Of a stretch of 53,711 nt of DNA, positions 39,834 to 48,086 are shown piece by piece. Within the stretch, counting starts at the first letter, position 1. Every line of letters begins with the position of its first letter. Source of the DNA: Vicingaceae bacterium. GTDB taxonomy: Bacteria; Bacteroidota; Bacteroidia; Flavobacteriales_E; Vicingaceae. The position numbers were made by a program, and so were the translations under genes. The notes below the pieces were generated by a model. It made no database searches, was not told the origin of the DNA, and worked only from the letters and a program-made list of their open reading frames with translations. Location of the stretch: contig JAHYJH010000011.1 of assembly GCA_019429185.1 (NCBI GenBank), forward strand, positions 1 to 53,711. Direction: 5' to 3'.

Positions 39834-40430
39834 ATGAGTTTCGCAGTATCACAAATGATGCAAACTATTAAGTACAACAATGCGTTGCTTAGGAAGGAAT
39901 CTGCGTTTACTCAACTCAAAAAATATGAAGAAAGAAAACTCAATTATAAGTTAAAGTTTGTAGATAAAAAAATTAGCCCATTTGAGCTAGAGCGGATAAA
40001 AAAGCAAATTAGAGCAGAATTTTTCCTCGAACGAAAACGCAACAACACCATTATTGTTACTGTTTTAGTGAGCGTTTTTGTAGTTTTAGGTTGGTCGGTA
40101 AATTATTTGTTTTTTACTCCCACTCCAAAAGTAGTAGTAATAGATGTTGAAGCCGAAAAGGAAAGCAGCAAACAATTTTATTTTTATATTAATGATGGTT
40201 ACAACAGATTAAAAAATAACGAATTTCATAATGCCATTTACCAATTTGAATTAGCAACAAAAGCTCGTCCAGATGATTTTAAAGCCAACTTGGGACTTAC
40301 TTTAGCATTGCTAAAAAAATGTGCTATCACCAAAGAAGATTGCGACAAAGCTAACAAGCAAAAAGCTATATTTTTGATTCAGTTCCCTGAAAAACAACAA
40401 GATATTGAGGACGAGGTGGTGGTTTGGTAG
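39834..40430 (+). CDS. Membrane-anchored TPR-like protein
   Basis: 198 aa. A positively charged N-terminal cytoplasmic part (about 1-70, with coiled-coil-prone KKYEERKLNYKLKFVDKKIS), one membrane helix (about 71-94, NTIIVTVLVSVFVVLGWSVN), then a C-terminal tetratricopeptide-like region (FYINDGYNRLKNNEFHNAIY and QFELATKARPDDFKANLGLT). Probably a protein-interaction scaffold; specific role unknown. No partner is evident. Confidence 0.65.
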   Translation: MSFAVSQMMQTIKYNNALLRKESAFTQLKKYEERKLNYKLKFVDKKISPFELERIKKQIRAEFFLERKRNNTIIVTVLVSVFVVLGWSVNYLFFTPTPKVVVIDVEAEKESSKQFYFYINDGYNRLKNNEFHNAIYQFELATKARPDDFKANLGLTLALLKKCAITKEDCDKANKQKAIFLIQFPEKQQDIEDEVVVW

Positions 40431-40530
40431 AAAAAAGTATTTACCCCTAAACACCTTGTCTTCTAAAGAAGTTTGTTTCAATAAGAATAGCATTAGTAGA
40501 TTTTTCCTAATTTTATACAAAAAAAATTAA

Positions 40531-41892
40531 ATGGATTTAATCTCTATCATCTTATTATTTATTGGGCTTGTGTTGGGTTTTGTTGTTGGATTTTTGTATA
40601 AAAAAAACCAAGCCGGAAATGGCATTGATAAAAATGTTGTTGACGAACTTCAACAAAAAATCACTGCTTTAAGCACAGAAAATGGTGCATTAAACGGACG
40701 AATAGAAACTTCTCGAGAAGTTTTTAAAGCTCAAGAAGAAAAATTCATCGCCTTGGAAAATGAAAAAAACAAACTACTTTCCGATAATGCTCGTCTGGAA
40801 AATGCCAATCAAAACATAGAAGCTAAGCTCAAAGAACACAAAGGAGAATTAGAACAATTGCAAGAAAAATTTACCTCAGAATTTTCTTTAATTGCCAATA
40901 AACTGCTCAAACAAAATGCTTCGGAATTTGCTGAAACCAACGAAAAACGATTGAGCGAAATTCTAAATCCCCTTAAAGAAAACATCAAGCAATTTGAGCA
41001 AAAAGTAGATAACAACTACGAAAAAGAATTTAAAGAACGAACTTCTTTAATTGAACAAATAAAATCGCTCGAAAAACTCAATATTCAAATGAGCGAAGAA
41101 GCTCAAAACCTCACAAAGGCACTGAAAGGAGACAACAAAGCTCAAGGCAATTGGGGAGAACTTATTCTTGAAAAAGTGTTGGAAAGTTCAGGATTAATAA
41201 AAGATGAAGAATATTCTACCCAATATAGCACCACAGCAGAAGAAGGAAATAGAGTGCAGCCCGATGTAATCATTAACTTACCCGAAAACAAACACATCAT
41301 TATTGATGCAAAAGTTTCCTTAATAGCCTATCAAAACTACATAAATAGTGAAGTAGAAGAGGAAATTCAAAGTCATTTAAAAAACCATGTTCTTTCCGTA
41401 AAAAATCACATCAAAGGATTGAGTGAAAAACACTACATCACTGCAAAAGGGATGGATACTCCCGATTTTGTATTGCTTTTTATGCCTATAGAATCTTCTT
41501 TTGGATTGGCGTTGAGGGCAGACAATGAATTGTATCAATATGCTTGGGATAGAAAAGTAGTAATTGTTACTCCTTCCACACTATTGGCAACTTTGCGAAC
41601 AGTTGCTTCCTTGTGGAAACAAGAAAAACAAACAAAAAATGCATTAGAAATTGCTCGTCAAGCTGGAGCTCTTCATAGTAAATTTGTGAGTTTTTTAGAA
41701 GATTTAGAACGTATAAAAAAAGGGATAGAACTCTCGAACGATGCTTATGATAAAGCATATAACAAACTAAAATCGGGCAAAGGAAACCTTATTGACGCAA
41801 CCCAAAAATTAGAAAAATTAGGCATAAAAACAAAAAAACAACTTCCCGAAAACCTATTAATAAAAAATGAAAATGAAGATGAAGAAATATAA
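40531..41892 (+). CDS. rmuC: DNA recombination protein RmuC homologue
   Basis: 453 aa. N-terminal membrane anchor (about 4-25), a long coiled coil (about 33-200), then the RmuC nuclease-like core: GNWGELILEKVLESSGLIKD, EGNRVQPDVIINLPENKHII followed by IDAKVSLIAYQNYI, a PD-(D/E)xK-like fold, and FVLLFMPIESSFGLAL, VIVTPSTLLATLRTVASLWK. RmuC limits inversions at short inverted repeats in E. coli, interesting here given the density of small palindromes. The 3' end overlaps the next gene by 26 bases. Confidence 0.93.
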   Translation: MDLISIILLFIGLVLGFVVGFLYKKNQAGNGIDKNVVDELQQKITALSTENGALNGRIETSREVFKAQEEKFIALENEKNKLLSDNARLENANQNIEAKLKEHKGELEQLQEKFTSEFSLIANKLLKQNASEFAETNEKRLSEILNPLKENIKQFEQKVDNNYEKEFKERTSLIEQIKSLEKLNIQMSEEAQNLTKALKGDNKAQGNWGELILEKVLESSGLIKDEEYSTQYSTTAEEGNRVQPDVIINLPENKHIIIDAKVSLIAYQNYINSEVEEEIQSHLKNHVLSVKNHIKGLSEKHYITAKGMDTPDFVLLFMPIESSFGLALRADNELYQYAWDRKVVIVTPSTLLATLRTVASLWKQEKQTKNALEIARQAGALHSKFVSFLEDLERIKKGIELSNDAYDKAYNKLKSGKGNLIDATQKLEKLGIKTKKQLPENLLIKNENEDEEI

Positions 41893-43144
41893 TTTATTTA
41901 TAGCAATACTATCTTTTTTAATTATTGTTAGCTGTTCCTCTTCTCAAAAAACATCCAACAAAAATGTTGCTGGTATTTATATGCCAGGGTTAAATTTAAT
42001 AGATCCTGAAATTATTGTTTTCCATAAAAACGATAGTATTTCTGAGCTTCATTTTAGAATAAATTCAGCTGATGTGCTTTATACTAAAAAACGTGAAGAT
42101 TCTACGTTTAGTGCTAATGTACTTATTCAATATGAATTAACCGATGAAGAACTAAAAGCAGTAATAGACACTGCTTCGGTTAGTTTTAAAGATTATGGAG
42201 ATAACAAACAAAAAAAATACCTGGATGGTGTAATAAAATTCAACACACAAACGCTAAAATCTTACTCCTTAAAAATAACTTTTAATGATGTAAATCGTGA
42301 TCAATTCATCAGAAAAACGGTACTTATCAATCGAAAAGACAACTACAACATCCAAAATTATTTAGTGTTGGATACCAACAACAATGTTATCTTTAAAAAT
42401 CATTTTAATACGAATGACTATTTTATCATTCAAAAAAACAGTTCCATTCCTGATTCTGTGCTGATTTTAAAATATTATAAATCAAATTTTCCAATAGCAA
42501 GACCTCCTTTTTCATCAGACGAAACACCTCAGGAACAACAAAGTTTTTCTCCTGAATTTACAGAGGAATTAACTTTTGATTCACTTTTTCAAGTTTCCTA
42601 CCAGATATCAGGAAAAGGTTTGTATAGTGTAAAACCTCAAAATTCAACTTCAGGACCAACGCTTTTTAATTTTCAAGAAAATTTTCCTAAAATAAAAACC
42701 GTTGAAAATATGGTTCCTCCGATGCGCTATATTTCAACAAAAAAAGAATATGATTTATTATTAGATAGTGAAAATCAAAAAAATGATATGGATAAATTTT
42801 GGAGAGAAATTGCTGGAAGTAATGATAGGGCAAGAACACTTATCCGAGAATATTTTAAACGTGTTGAAAGTGCTAATAATTATTTCACCTCATATATGGA
42901 AGGCTGGAAAACAGACAGAGGAATTATATACATTATTTATGGTATTCCAAATATTGTCTATAAAAACAACAATTACGAAAACTGGATATATGGAGAAGAA
43001 AACAACATGATGTCTATGAGTTTTGTTTTTCATAAAGTAAACAATCCTATCACAGGAAACGATTATGTATTAAGTCGCTCACCTATTTTTAAAAGCAGTT
43101 GGTTCAGAGCTGTAGATAGCTGGAGAAGTGGAAGGGTGTATTAA
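41867..43144 (+). CDS. GWxTD domain lipoprotein
   Basis: 425 aa. The first codons MKMKMKKYN offer three in-frame ATGs overlapping the rmuC end. A lipoprotein signal with SFLIIVSCSSS (Cys about 23) is followed by a beta-rich region and a C-terminal GWxTD domain: YMEGWKTDRGIIYIIYG starting about residue 346, then WIYGEENNMMSMSFVFHK. GWxTD domains are widespread in Bacteroidota and of unknown function, often surface lipoproteins. Likely co-transcribed with rmuC. Confidence 0.85.
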   Translation: MKMKMKKYNLFIAILSFLIIVSCSSSQKTSNKNVAGIYMPGLNLIDPEIIVFHKNDSISELHFRINSADVLYTKKREDSTFSANVLIQYELTDEELKAVIDTASVSFKDYGDNKQKKYLDGVIKFNTQTLKSYSLKITFNDVNRDQFIRKTVLINRKDNYNIQNYLVLDTNNNVIFKNHFNTNDYFIIQKNSSIPDSVLILKYYKSNFPIARPPFSSDETPQEQQSFSPEFTEELTFDSLFQVSYQISGKGLYSVKPQNSTSGPTLFNFQENFPKIKTVENMVPPMRYISTKKEYDLLLDSENQKNDMDKFWREIAGSNDRARTLIREYFKRVESANNYFTSYMEGWKTDRGIIYIIYGIPNIVYKNNNYENWIYGEENNMMSMSFVFHKVNNPITGNDYVLSRSPIFKSSWFRAVDSWRSGRVY

Positions 43145-43156
43145 AAAATAGATTGC

Positions 43157-43495
43157 TTATTTTTTAAGTAATTCTTCTATTTCTTCCACATAATCAATAG
43201 AATCATCTAAATAAAAAGCAAGCTCAGGAGTGATTCTAAGTTGTTTTCCAACAATTTTCCCTAATGCACCTCTAACTTCACTCACACGGCTGTTTGCTAA
43301 CCGGATTCCTTCTTTAGGCTCTATTTTTCCGAAAATACTTAAATATACTTTAGCAAAACTCAAATCAGGTGAAATACGAATTATGGTAACACTTACCATT
43401 GTTCCGGGAAACCATTCATTCGTATTTAATTGAAGAATGTTGCTTAGTTCTTTTTGTAAAAGTTTGGCAACTTTATTTTGTCTAATCGTACTCAT
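43157..43495 (-). CDS. rbfA: Ribosome-binding factor A
   Basis: 112 aa, typical length. RbfA KH-like fold: TIRQNKVAKLLQKELSNILQ, VSVTIIRISPDLSFAKVYLS, RVSEVRGALGKIVGKQLRIT and PELAFYLDDSIDYVEEIEEL. Helps 30S maturation and cold adaptation by binding 16S rRNA. Convergent with the GWxTD gene. The only promoter-like box (TACTTTTG, 43501-43508 minus) ends six bases before the ATG, suggesting a leaderless or nearly leaderless mRNA. Confidence 0.96.
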   Translation of the reverse strand: MSTIRQNKVAKLLQKELSNILQLNTNEWFPGTMVSVTIIRISPDLSFAKVYLSIFGKIEPKEGIRLANSRVSEVRGALGKIVGKQLRITPELAFYLDDSIDYVEEIEELLKK

Positions 43496-43500
43496 AGATG

Positions 43501-43508
43501 CAAAAGTA
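43501..43508 (-). promoter_or_regulatory. Candidate -7 box of rbfA (TACTTTTG)
   Basis: Minus strand TACTTTTGCATCTATGAG: the box is immediately before the rbfA start. With the usual 6-7 base distance to the start site the transcript would begin at or next to the ATG. No clear -33 TTG. Confidence 0.45.
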
Positions 43509-43558
43509 TGGAATTGTAAGTTATTAAATTGACTTTAAACATTTTTAACACCTAAGAA

Positions 43559-43590
43559 TTTGTTTTTTAACACACTATGTTATATATTTG
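43559..43590 (+). promoter_or_regulatory. Bacteroidota-type promoter of the T9SS gene
   Basis: TTTG (43559-43562), 20-base spacer, TATATTTG (43583-43590). This is a full match to the Bacteroidota promoter form. It is followed by a perfect 14-bp palindrome AGGTTAATTAACCT (43593-43606) in the predicted 5' leader, a possible operator. The ATG follows at 43621. Confidence 0.75.
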
Positions 43591-43620
43591 TGAGGTTAAT
43601 TAACCTAAAAATAAAAAATT

Positions 43621-44709
43621 ATGAAAAAAAAATTACTCTCTTTAGCATCATTATTGAGTGTTGGAGCAATTGCTCTTCATGCTCAAATAACCTTAAACAG
43701 CACACACATAGTTAATGTTGGAATGTCTGTTGAACAAGCTGTTGACACCATTCCTGGAGCAATAACAATTGGATCTAGTGGTGCAAATCAAACTTGGAAT
43801 TACACATCAATGAACCAAGATTATATTGACACCTTGACTTTTTCAAATCCAGCATCATTTCCTGGAGCAGCAAGTTTTCCCACAGCAAACATGGGCTTAA
43901 CCGTTTCAAATCAGCCAGATGTTTGGCAATTTTTAAATAAAAGTTCAGCAGGTCTTTTTGTTGTAGGACAAACAATAATTCAACAAGCTCAACAAATAGA
44001 AATGGATTTTGCAGCAACAATTATTACTTTTCCTTCAACTATGGGAACAACTTTTAGTGGTTCTTGGAGTGGGCAAATTGCTCAAGTATTTATTGGACAA
44101 GGAGGTATTGACTCTGCAAGGATAACTAGAGGAGCAACTACAAGCAGTATTATTGATGCTTGGGGTAATTTAACAACTCCTCTTGGTACTTTTGCTTCTT
44201 TAAGACAAAACGTAAATGAAACTACTGTTGATACAACTTGGATATTACAAAGTGGAACTTGGTCTATCATTGATCCATTTACAGCAGCTTTAATTGGAGT
44301 TGAACCTATTGCTTTTGACACAACCAACACAGCTCGTTGGTGGACAGATAATGCAGCATCAAAATTTCCATTGTTAGAAATAGATTATGATAATAGCGGA
44401 ACTGTAAATAGAGTTTCTTGGCAAAAAAGTTCACCAACTGTTGGTATTAGTGAATTAAAAGCTACATCTGATTTTAATGTTTATCCAAATCCAGCAAAAG
44501 ACGTGGTTACATTTGCTACTAATATAGCTAACAACAGTGAAATTTCAATTATGGATATTACCGGAAAAACCATTAAAACCATTACATTTAATACTTCTAA
44601 ACAAGCTATTGATGTTTCTAGATTTAATGCTGGAATTTATTTCTACACCATCAGAGATAGGGTTTCTGGAAAAGTGCTTCACAACAATAAAATTATAGTT
44701 ACAAAATAG
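43621..44709 (+). CDS. T9SS-sorted secreted protein of unknown function
   Basis: 362 aa. Signal peptide (residues 1-21, ending ALHAQ). The mature beta-rich region has NVGMSVEQAVDTIPGAITIG, WNYTSMNQDYIDTLTF and GVEPIAFDTTNTARWWTDNA; no enzyme motif is recognised. The C-terminus (about 285-362) is a T9SS type A sorting domain, with FNVYPNPAKDVVTF, SIMDITGKTIKTI and the final KIIVTK. Predicted cell-surface or released protein. Own promoter and strong terminator, so it is a single-gene unit; these features suggest it is well expressed. Confidence 0.85.
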   Translation: MKKKLLSLASLLSVGAIALHAQITLNSTHIVNVGMSVEQAVDTIPGAITIGSSGANQTWNYTSMNQDYIDTLTFSNPASFPGAASFPTANMGLTVSNQPDVWQFLNKSSAGLFVVGQTIIQQAQQIEMDFAATIITFPSTMGTTFSGSWSGQIAQVFIGQGGIDSARITRGATTSSIIDAWGNLTTPLGTFASLRQNVNETTVDTTWILQSGTWSIIDPFTAALIGVEPIAFDTTNTARWWTDNAASKFPLLEIDYDNSGTVNRVSWQKSSPTVGISELKATSDFNVYPNPAKDVVTFATNIANNSEISIMDITGKTIKTITFNTSKQAIDVSRFNAGIYFYTIRDRVSGKVLHNNKIIVTK

Positions 44710-44729
44710 TTAACTATAAAGAAAAAACT

Positions 44730-44767
44730 AACCCCAATAGATTTTAAATAATCTGTTGGGGTTTTTT
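44730..44767. terminator. Bidirectional rho-independent terminator
   Basis: Arms AACCCCAATAGATT (44730-44743) and AATCTGTTGGGGTT (44750-44763), one G-T wobble, 6-base loop, T-run 44762-44767 on the plus strand and TTTTTTC on the minus strand. It serves the T9SS gene and the convergent lipoprotein gene. Confidence 0.9.
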
Positions 44768-45092
44768 ATTTCTTAACTTTTTTCCAAACTTGATATTTGT
44801 AAATAATTTCTTTGTCGTTGATGTAATAAATATATTCTATTATGGATGTTTTTTTGGGTTTTACAACTTCTCCATTTTTTGAAATGGGTTGTTTTTTTCC
44901 ATAATATTCTTCTTTGGATTTATAGATATAAATTTCCGATTTATCATAAATTTTAATTTGAGTTGGAGAGCCTTTACTTGAAATTAATTCGGCTTTTGTT
45001 TTGCCAATAAAAGGACTGGAAAATGTTTGCGGACCTTTAGGTGTGCAGAAAGTGAAAGATAAAACAAATAGTAAATAGAAGAAATACCTCAT
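44766..45092 (-). CDS. Small lipoprotein, BamE/SmpA-like pattern
   Basis: 108 aa. Lipoprotein signal with LSFTFC (Cys16), then GPQTFSSPFIGKTKAELISS, KGSPTQIKIYDKSEIYIY: the 'G.(S/T)..(E/D)(L/V)....G.P' pattern resembles the small SmpA/OmlA fold of BamE-type proteins, where an equivalent segment precedes two strands. A basic C-terminus (YQVWKKVKK). Homology is suggestive only. It converges on the preceding T9SS gene and is 37 bases downstream of the truB stop, so it may be cotranscribed with truB. Confidence 0.6.
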   Translation of the reverse strand: MRYFFYLLFVLSFTFCTPKGPQTFSSPFIGKTKAELISSKGSPTQIKIYDKSEIYIYKSKEEYYGKKQPISKNGEVVKPKKTSIIEYIYYINDKEIIYKYQVWKKVKK

Positions 45093-45129
45093 AAACTATA
45101 AAATTATGAAAAAAGTAGCTACAAAAAAC

Positions 45130-45897
45130 TTAAACAAATGATATTTCTGAAATTTGTTTAGCATTATCAAGAAAAAAAGAACCAATTCTTGTTCTTGTTA
45201 ATTGCGATAAATGTCCTCCGGAATTCAATTTTAAACCTAAATCTCGTGCAATAGAACGAATGTAAGTGCCTTTGCTACATATTACTCTAAAATATATGTG
45301 AATTCCATTGTTGTATGGTTCTTCTTGATTTATTTTTGATTCACTGTCATCAATTAATTTATCAGCTGAAAAAACAAGTTTATTTCGTTCTATTTTTGTG
45401 ATTTCAAATTCATCAATAACAACTGTATTTTTTTTAATAACTACCTCTTCTCCTGCTCTAGCTAATTCATAAGCTCTTTTGCCATCAATTTTCTTGGCGG
45501 AATGTATGGGAGCAGTTTGTTCTTGTGTTCCTAAAAAAGTTGTTGCAGCTTCAATTATCATTTCATCAGTAATGTGATTGGTTTCAAAAAAAGCATCAAA
45601 AGCTTTTTCTAAATCGAAGGATGGGGTGCTTGCTCCAAGTGTAATTATTCCTGTATATTCTTTTTTTTGTGCCTGAATTTCATCAATTTTTTTGGTGAAT
45701 TTTCCTGTACAAACAATCAATAAACCTGTTGCTAAAGGGTCTAAAGTTCCGGCATGACCAACTTTTATTTTTTTAATTTGCAGTTGATTTTTTAATAAGT
45801 AATTGATTTTTCTAACAACATCAAAAGAAGTCCAGCCTATGGGCTTATTTACAAGTAAATATTGACCATTCAAATACTTTTGCTGAAGTTCTTGCAT
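45130..45897 (-). CDS. truB: tRNA pseudouridine(55) synthase
   Basis: 255 aa. GWTSFDVVRKINYLLKN at the N-terminus, KVGHAGTLDPLATGLLIVCT with catalytic Asp53, and CSKGTYIRSIARDLG near the C-terminus. Makes pseudouridine in the T-loop of tRNAs. The uppP gene ends 10 bases upstream; the gene order DUF3098-uppP-truB is common in Bacteroidota. Confidence 0.97.
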   Translation of the reverse strand: MQELQQKYLNGQYLLVNKPIGWTSFDVVRKINYLLKNQLQIKKIKVGHAGTLDPLATGLLIVCTGKFTKKIDEIQAQKKEYTGIITLGASTPSFDLEKAFDAFFETNHITDEMIIEAATTFLGTQEQTAPIHSAKKIDGKRAYELARAGEEVVIKKNTVVIDEFEITKIERNKLVFSADKLIDDSESKINQEEPYNNGIHIYFRVICSKGTYIRSIARDLGLKLNSGGHLSQLTRTRIGSFFLDNAKQISEISFV

Positions 45898-45907
45898 TTA
45901 ATATCTA

Positions 45908-46702
45908 TTATAGAATAGTAAGCTCTATCCCAGAAAAATAGAGTATTAGAATTAACAACCCAACTACAATACGATAATAACCAAAAAGTTTAAATCCGTA
46001 TTTTGTTAAAAAACTAATAAACGCTTTAATGGCAATAATTGCAACTACAAATCCTACCGCATTTCCTATTAAAAGCAAAGTAATTTCATTGGCTTCAAAA
46101 CCATTTCCTTCTTTAAAAAATTTTAGTAATTTATAAGCTGTTGCGGCAAACATGGTTGGAATTGCTAAAAAAAAAGAAAATTCAGCTGCGGCTTTTCTGT
46201 TCATTTTTTGAGTTAATCCTCCAATAATGGTTGCTGCAGAACGAGAAACGCCAGGAATCATTGCAATACATTGAAAAAATCCAATTTTTAGTGCTGTTTG
46301 ATAAGAAACTTCGGAAGTTCCTTCAACTTCAGTTTTTTTGAACCATTTATCTACAAAAACCAAAACAATTCCTCCTAATAAGAGTGTTGTAGCAACTACC
46401 AACACATTTTCAAGCAATGCATCAATGTAATCATCGAGCAAAAAGCCAAAAAAAGCAGCAGGAAGAAACCCTACCAATAATTTAAAATAAAAATTTACGG
46501 TTTGAAAAAATCGTTTCCAATACAGCACAACTACAGATAGAATAGTTCCAAATTGAATGGCAATGGTAAAGGTTTTTGTGAAATTATCTTGTGCTATCCC
46601 CATCAAGGAAGATGTAATAATCATGTGTCCTGTTGAAGATACTGGTAAAAACTCTGTTAACCCTTCTATTATGGCTAAAATAATTGCTTGAAAAATTGAC
46701 AT
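45908..46702 (-). CDS. uppP: Undecaprenyl-diphosphatase
   Basis: 264 aa, eight membrane helices. Motifs: [18 protein letters not shown] (residues about 11-28) and [18 protein letters not shown], the two substrate-site signatures of BacA/UppP. Recycles undecaprenyl-PP carrier for cell-wall synthesis and gives some bacitracin resistance. Preceded by a short heptad array (46711-46738). Confidence 0.97.
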   Translation of the reverse strand: MSIFQAIILAIIEGLTEFLPVSSTGHMIITSSLMGIAQDNFTKTFTIAIQFGTILSVVVLYWKRFFQTVNFYFKLLVGFLPAAFFGFLLDDYIDALLENVLVVATTLLLGGIVLVFVDKWFKKTEVEGTSEVSYQTALKIGFFQCIAMIPGVSRSAATIIGGLTQKMNRKAAAEFSFFLAIPTMFAATAYKLLKFFKEGNGFEANEITLLLIGNAVGFVVAIIAIKAFISFLTKYGFKLFGYYRIVVGLLILILYFSGIELTIL

Positions 46703-46710
46703 TCTTTTTA

Positions 46711-46738
46711 AGTTAGAAGACCGAAGTTAGAAGATATT
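46711..46738. repeat. Heptad array before uppP
   Basis: AAGTTAG, AAGACCG, AAGTTAG, AAGATAT: four 7-base units in phase, similar to the array in the nuoJ tail (AAGTCCG, AAGTTGG). Confidence 0.8.
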
Positions 46739-46760
46739 TCTAGCTCTTCACATTGTTACA

Positions 46761-46997
46761 TCATTTTACTTTCTTCATTATTCCCCAACCTACAACACCT
46801 AAACCTACTAAAATTAATAAAGGAGCAACGTAAATTCTTGTTACTGAAAATAACTCGTAGCTAAATTCATTTGGATCTTCAGAGCCTCCTCCTATCATTA
46901 AAACATACCCAATCACTATAGTGGCAACACCAAAAACGATTAGTTTATAGTTTTGTTTGTCAAAAGCGAAATCATTATTTATTTCTTGATTTTCCAT
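46761..46997 (-). CDS. DUF3098 family small membrane protein
   Basis: 78 aa with two membrane helices (about 18-36 and 55-75) and a short loop (GGSEDPNEFSYELFSVTRIY). The FAFDKQNYKLI start and RIYVAPLLILVGLGVVGWGI are typical of DUF3098 proteins, usually encoded next to ftsX and uppP. Here no ftsX is upstream; the preceding 247 bases hold repeats only. Function unknown. A TATATTTG box lies 21 bases before the ATG. Confidence 0.8.
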   Translation of the reverse strand: MENQEINNDFAFDKQNYKLIVFGVATIVIGYVLMIGGGSEDPNEFSYELFSVTRIYVAPLLILVGLGVVGWGIMKKVK

Positions 46998-47017
46998 GTT
47001 TGTTACGTTTAAAAAAA

Positions 47018-47025
47018 CAAATATA
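47018..47025 (-). promoter_or_regulatory. Candidate -7 box of the DUF3098-uppP-truB unit (TATATTTG)
   Basis: Minus strand TATATTTG, 21 bases upstream of the DUF3098 ATG. The -33 region lacks a clean TTG, but the box itself is a full TAnnTTTG match. Confidence 0.5.
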
Positions 47026-47148
47026 CAGTATTCTTTCAGAAGTGAAATGATAAAAAAACATAAAAAAATCTAAATTCTTTATTTGTTACTACTCATCAAA
47101 TAATCAATAAAATAGTCACATCCATTCAAACCTCCAAAAACATCCATT

Positions 47149-47260
47149 CAAACCTCCAAGGTTTTGGAAACCTTGGAGGTTTAGCTTTTATTTAACTGCT
47201 TTTTTCAAACCTCCAAGGTTTTGGAAACCTTAGAGGTTTAGCTTTTATTTAACTGCTTTT
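47149..47260 (-). terminator. Duplicated hairpin (57-base tandem repeat) after the coiled-coil gene
   Basis: Two copies 57 bases apart of a unit CAAACCTCCAAGGTTTTGGA, AACCTTGGAGGTTTAGCTTT, TATTTAACTGCTTTT. Copy 1 (47150-47182) has perfect 15-bp arms; copy 2 (47207-47239) has one mismatch. The second copy includes the last codons and stop of the neighbouring gene (47245), so the gene end and terminator were duplicated together. A third partial AAACCTCC occurs at 47128. Likely terminators on the minus strand. Confidence 0.8.
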
Positions 47261-48069
47261 AGCTTATCGGTTACATCGCTTACCACTTTTTCTTGTTTTT
47301 TTACGTCATTTTTTAATTTATCTATATCGTTATTATTTGATTCTATATCCTTTTTATTGTCTTTAATTTTCTTTTCGTCTTTACTCATTTTATCAGTAAG
47401 TTTTTCGTGATCTTTATCCAATTTTTCTTTGTCTTTAGCCAGTTTATCCATTTTTCCTTTACCGCTATTCATTTTTTTGTTCACCTCTTTTAGCTCATCC
47501 GAAACTTCTTTCAACTTATTTTTATTTTTCTTTATATCTTCTTCACGATCTTTTGAATCTTGTTCTAGTTTTTTATTTTTATCTTCCAAATCTTTTATTT
47601 TATCTTCCAACTTTTTCAGTGCTTTTTCTTCTTTTTCTAATTCTTTTTCTATCACTACTATAGAAATATCCTTAGATAGTTTTTCCATGAATTGTTCTGC
47701 TTTTTTATAAGCTTTTGATTTAGGTTCTATAATTTCATTGTTAATTTCAAAAGAAATATATAACTCAGAGGTATTGTCTTTCGTCTTTTTCACAGCAACA
47801 TACGCATCAATTTTATCTTCAGTAATTGCTTTTATCTGAACATTGTCTAATATCAATTCTTTTTTTTGTTCAGTTACTGTTCCCACATTTTTTTCCAATT
47901 CTTTTTGAAATGCTTTTAAAATATCTTTTATATCGTCTGTAAATATGTTTACTTTAAGTGCATGTTTTTCACCGCTAATAAATTTATATTTAGCATTTTC
48001 AACTTTTACTTGTTGTGCATAAGTATATCCAGAAAATAGAATAAGTCCAAGTGCAATTAATTTTTTCAT
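47245..48069 (-). CDS. Secreted coiled-coil protein
   Basis: 274 aa. Signal peptide (residues 1-18, YTYAQ), a beta-strand-rich domain (about 20-130; HALKVNIFTDDIKDILKAF, DAYVAVKKTKDNTSELYISF) and a long, highly charged Lys/Glu coiled coil (about 145-274; EKEEKALKKLEDKIKDLEDK, KLAKDKEKLDKDHEKL). Predicted periplasmic or surface structural protein; the family is not recognised. It lies 17 bases downstream of the M1 aminopeptidase, probably one transcript. Confidence 0.7.
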   Translation of the reverse strand: MKKLIALGLILFSGYTYAQQVKVENAKYKFISGEKHALKVNIFTDDIKDILKAFQKELEKNVGTVTEQKKELILDNVQIKAITEDKIDAYVAVKKTKDNTSELYISFEINNEIIEPKSKAYKKAEQFMEKLSKDISIVVIEKELEKEEKALKKLEDKIKDLEDKNKKLEQDSKDREEDIKKNKNKLKEVSDELKEVNKKMNSGKGKMDKLAKDKEKLDKDHEKLTDKMSKDEKKIKDNKKDIESNNNDIDKLKNDVKKQEKVVSDVTDKLKAVK

Positions 48070-48086
48070 AGTTTTTATTTTAACTG

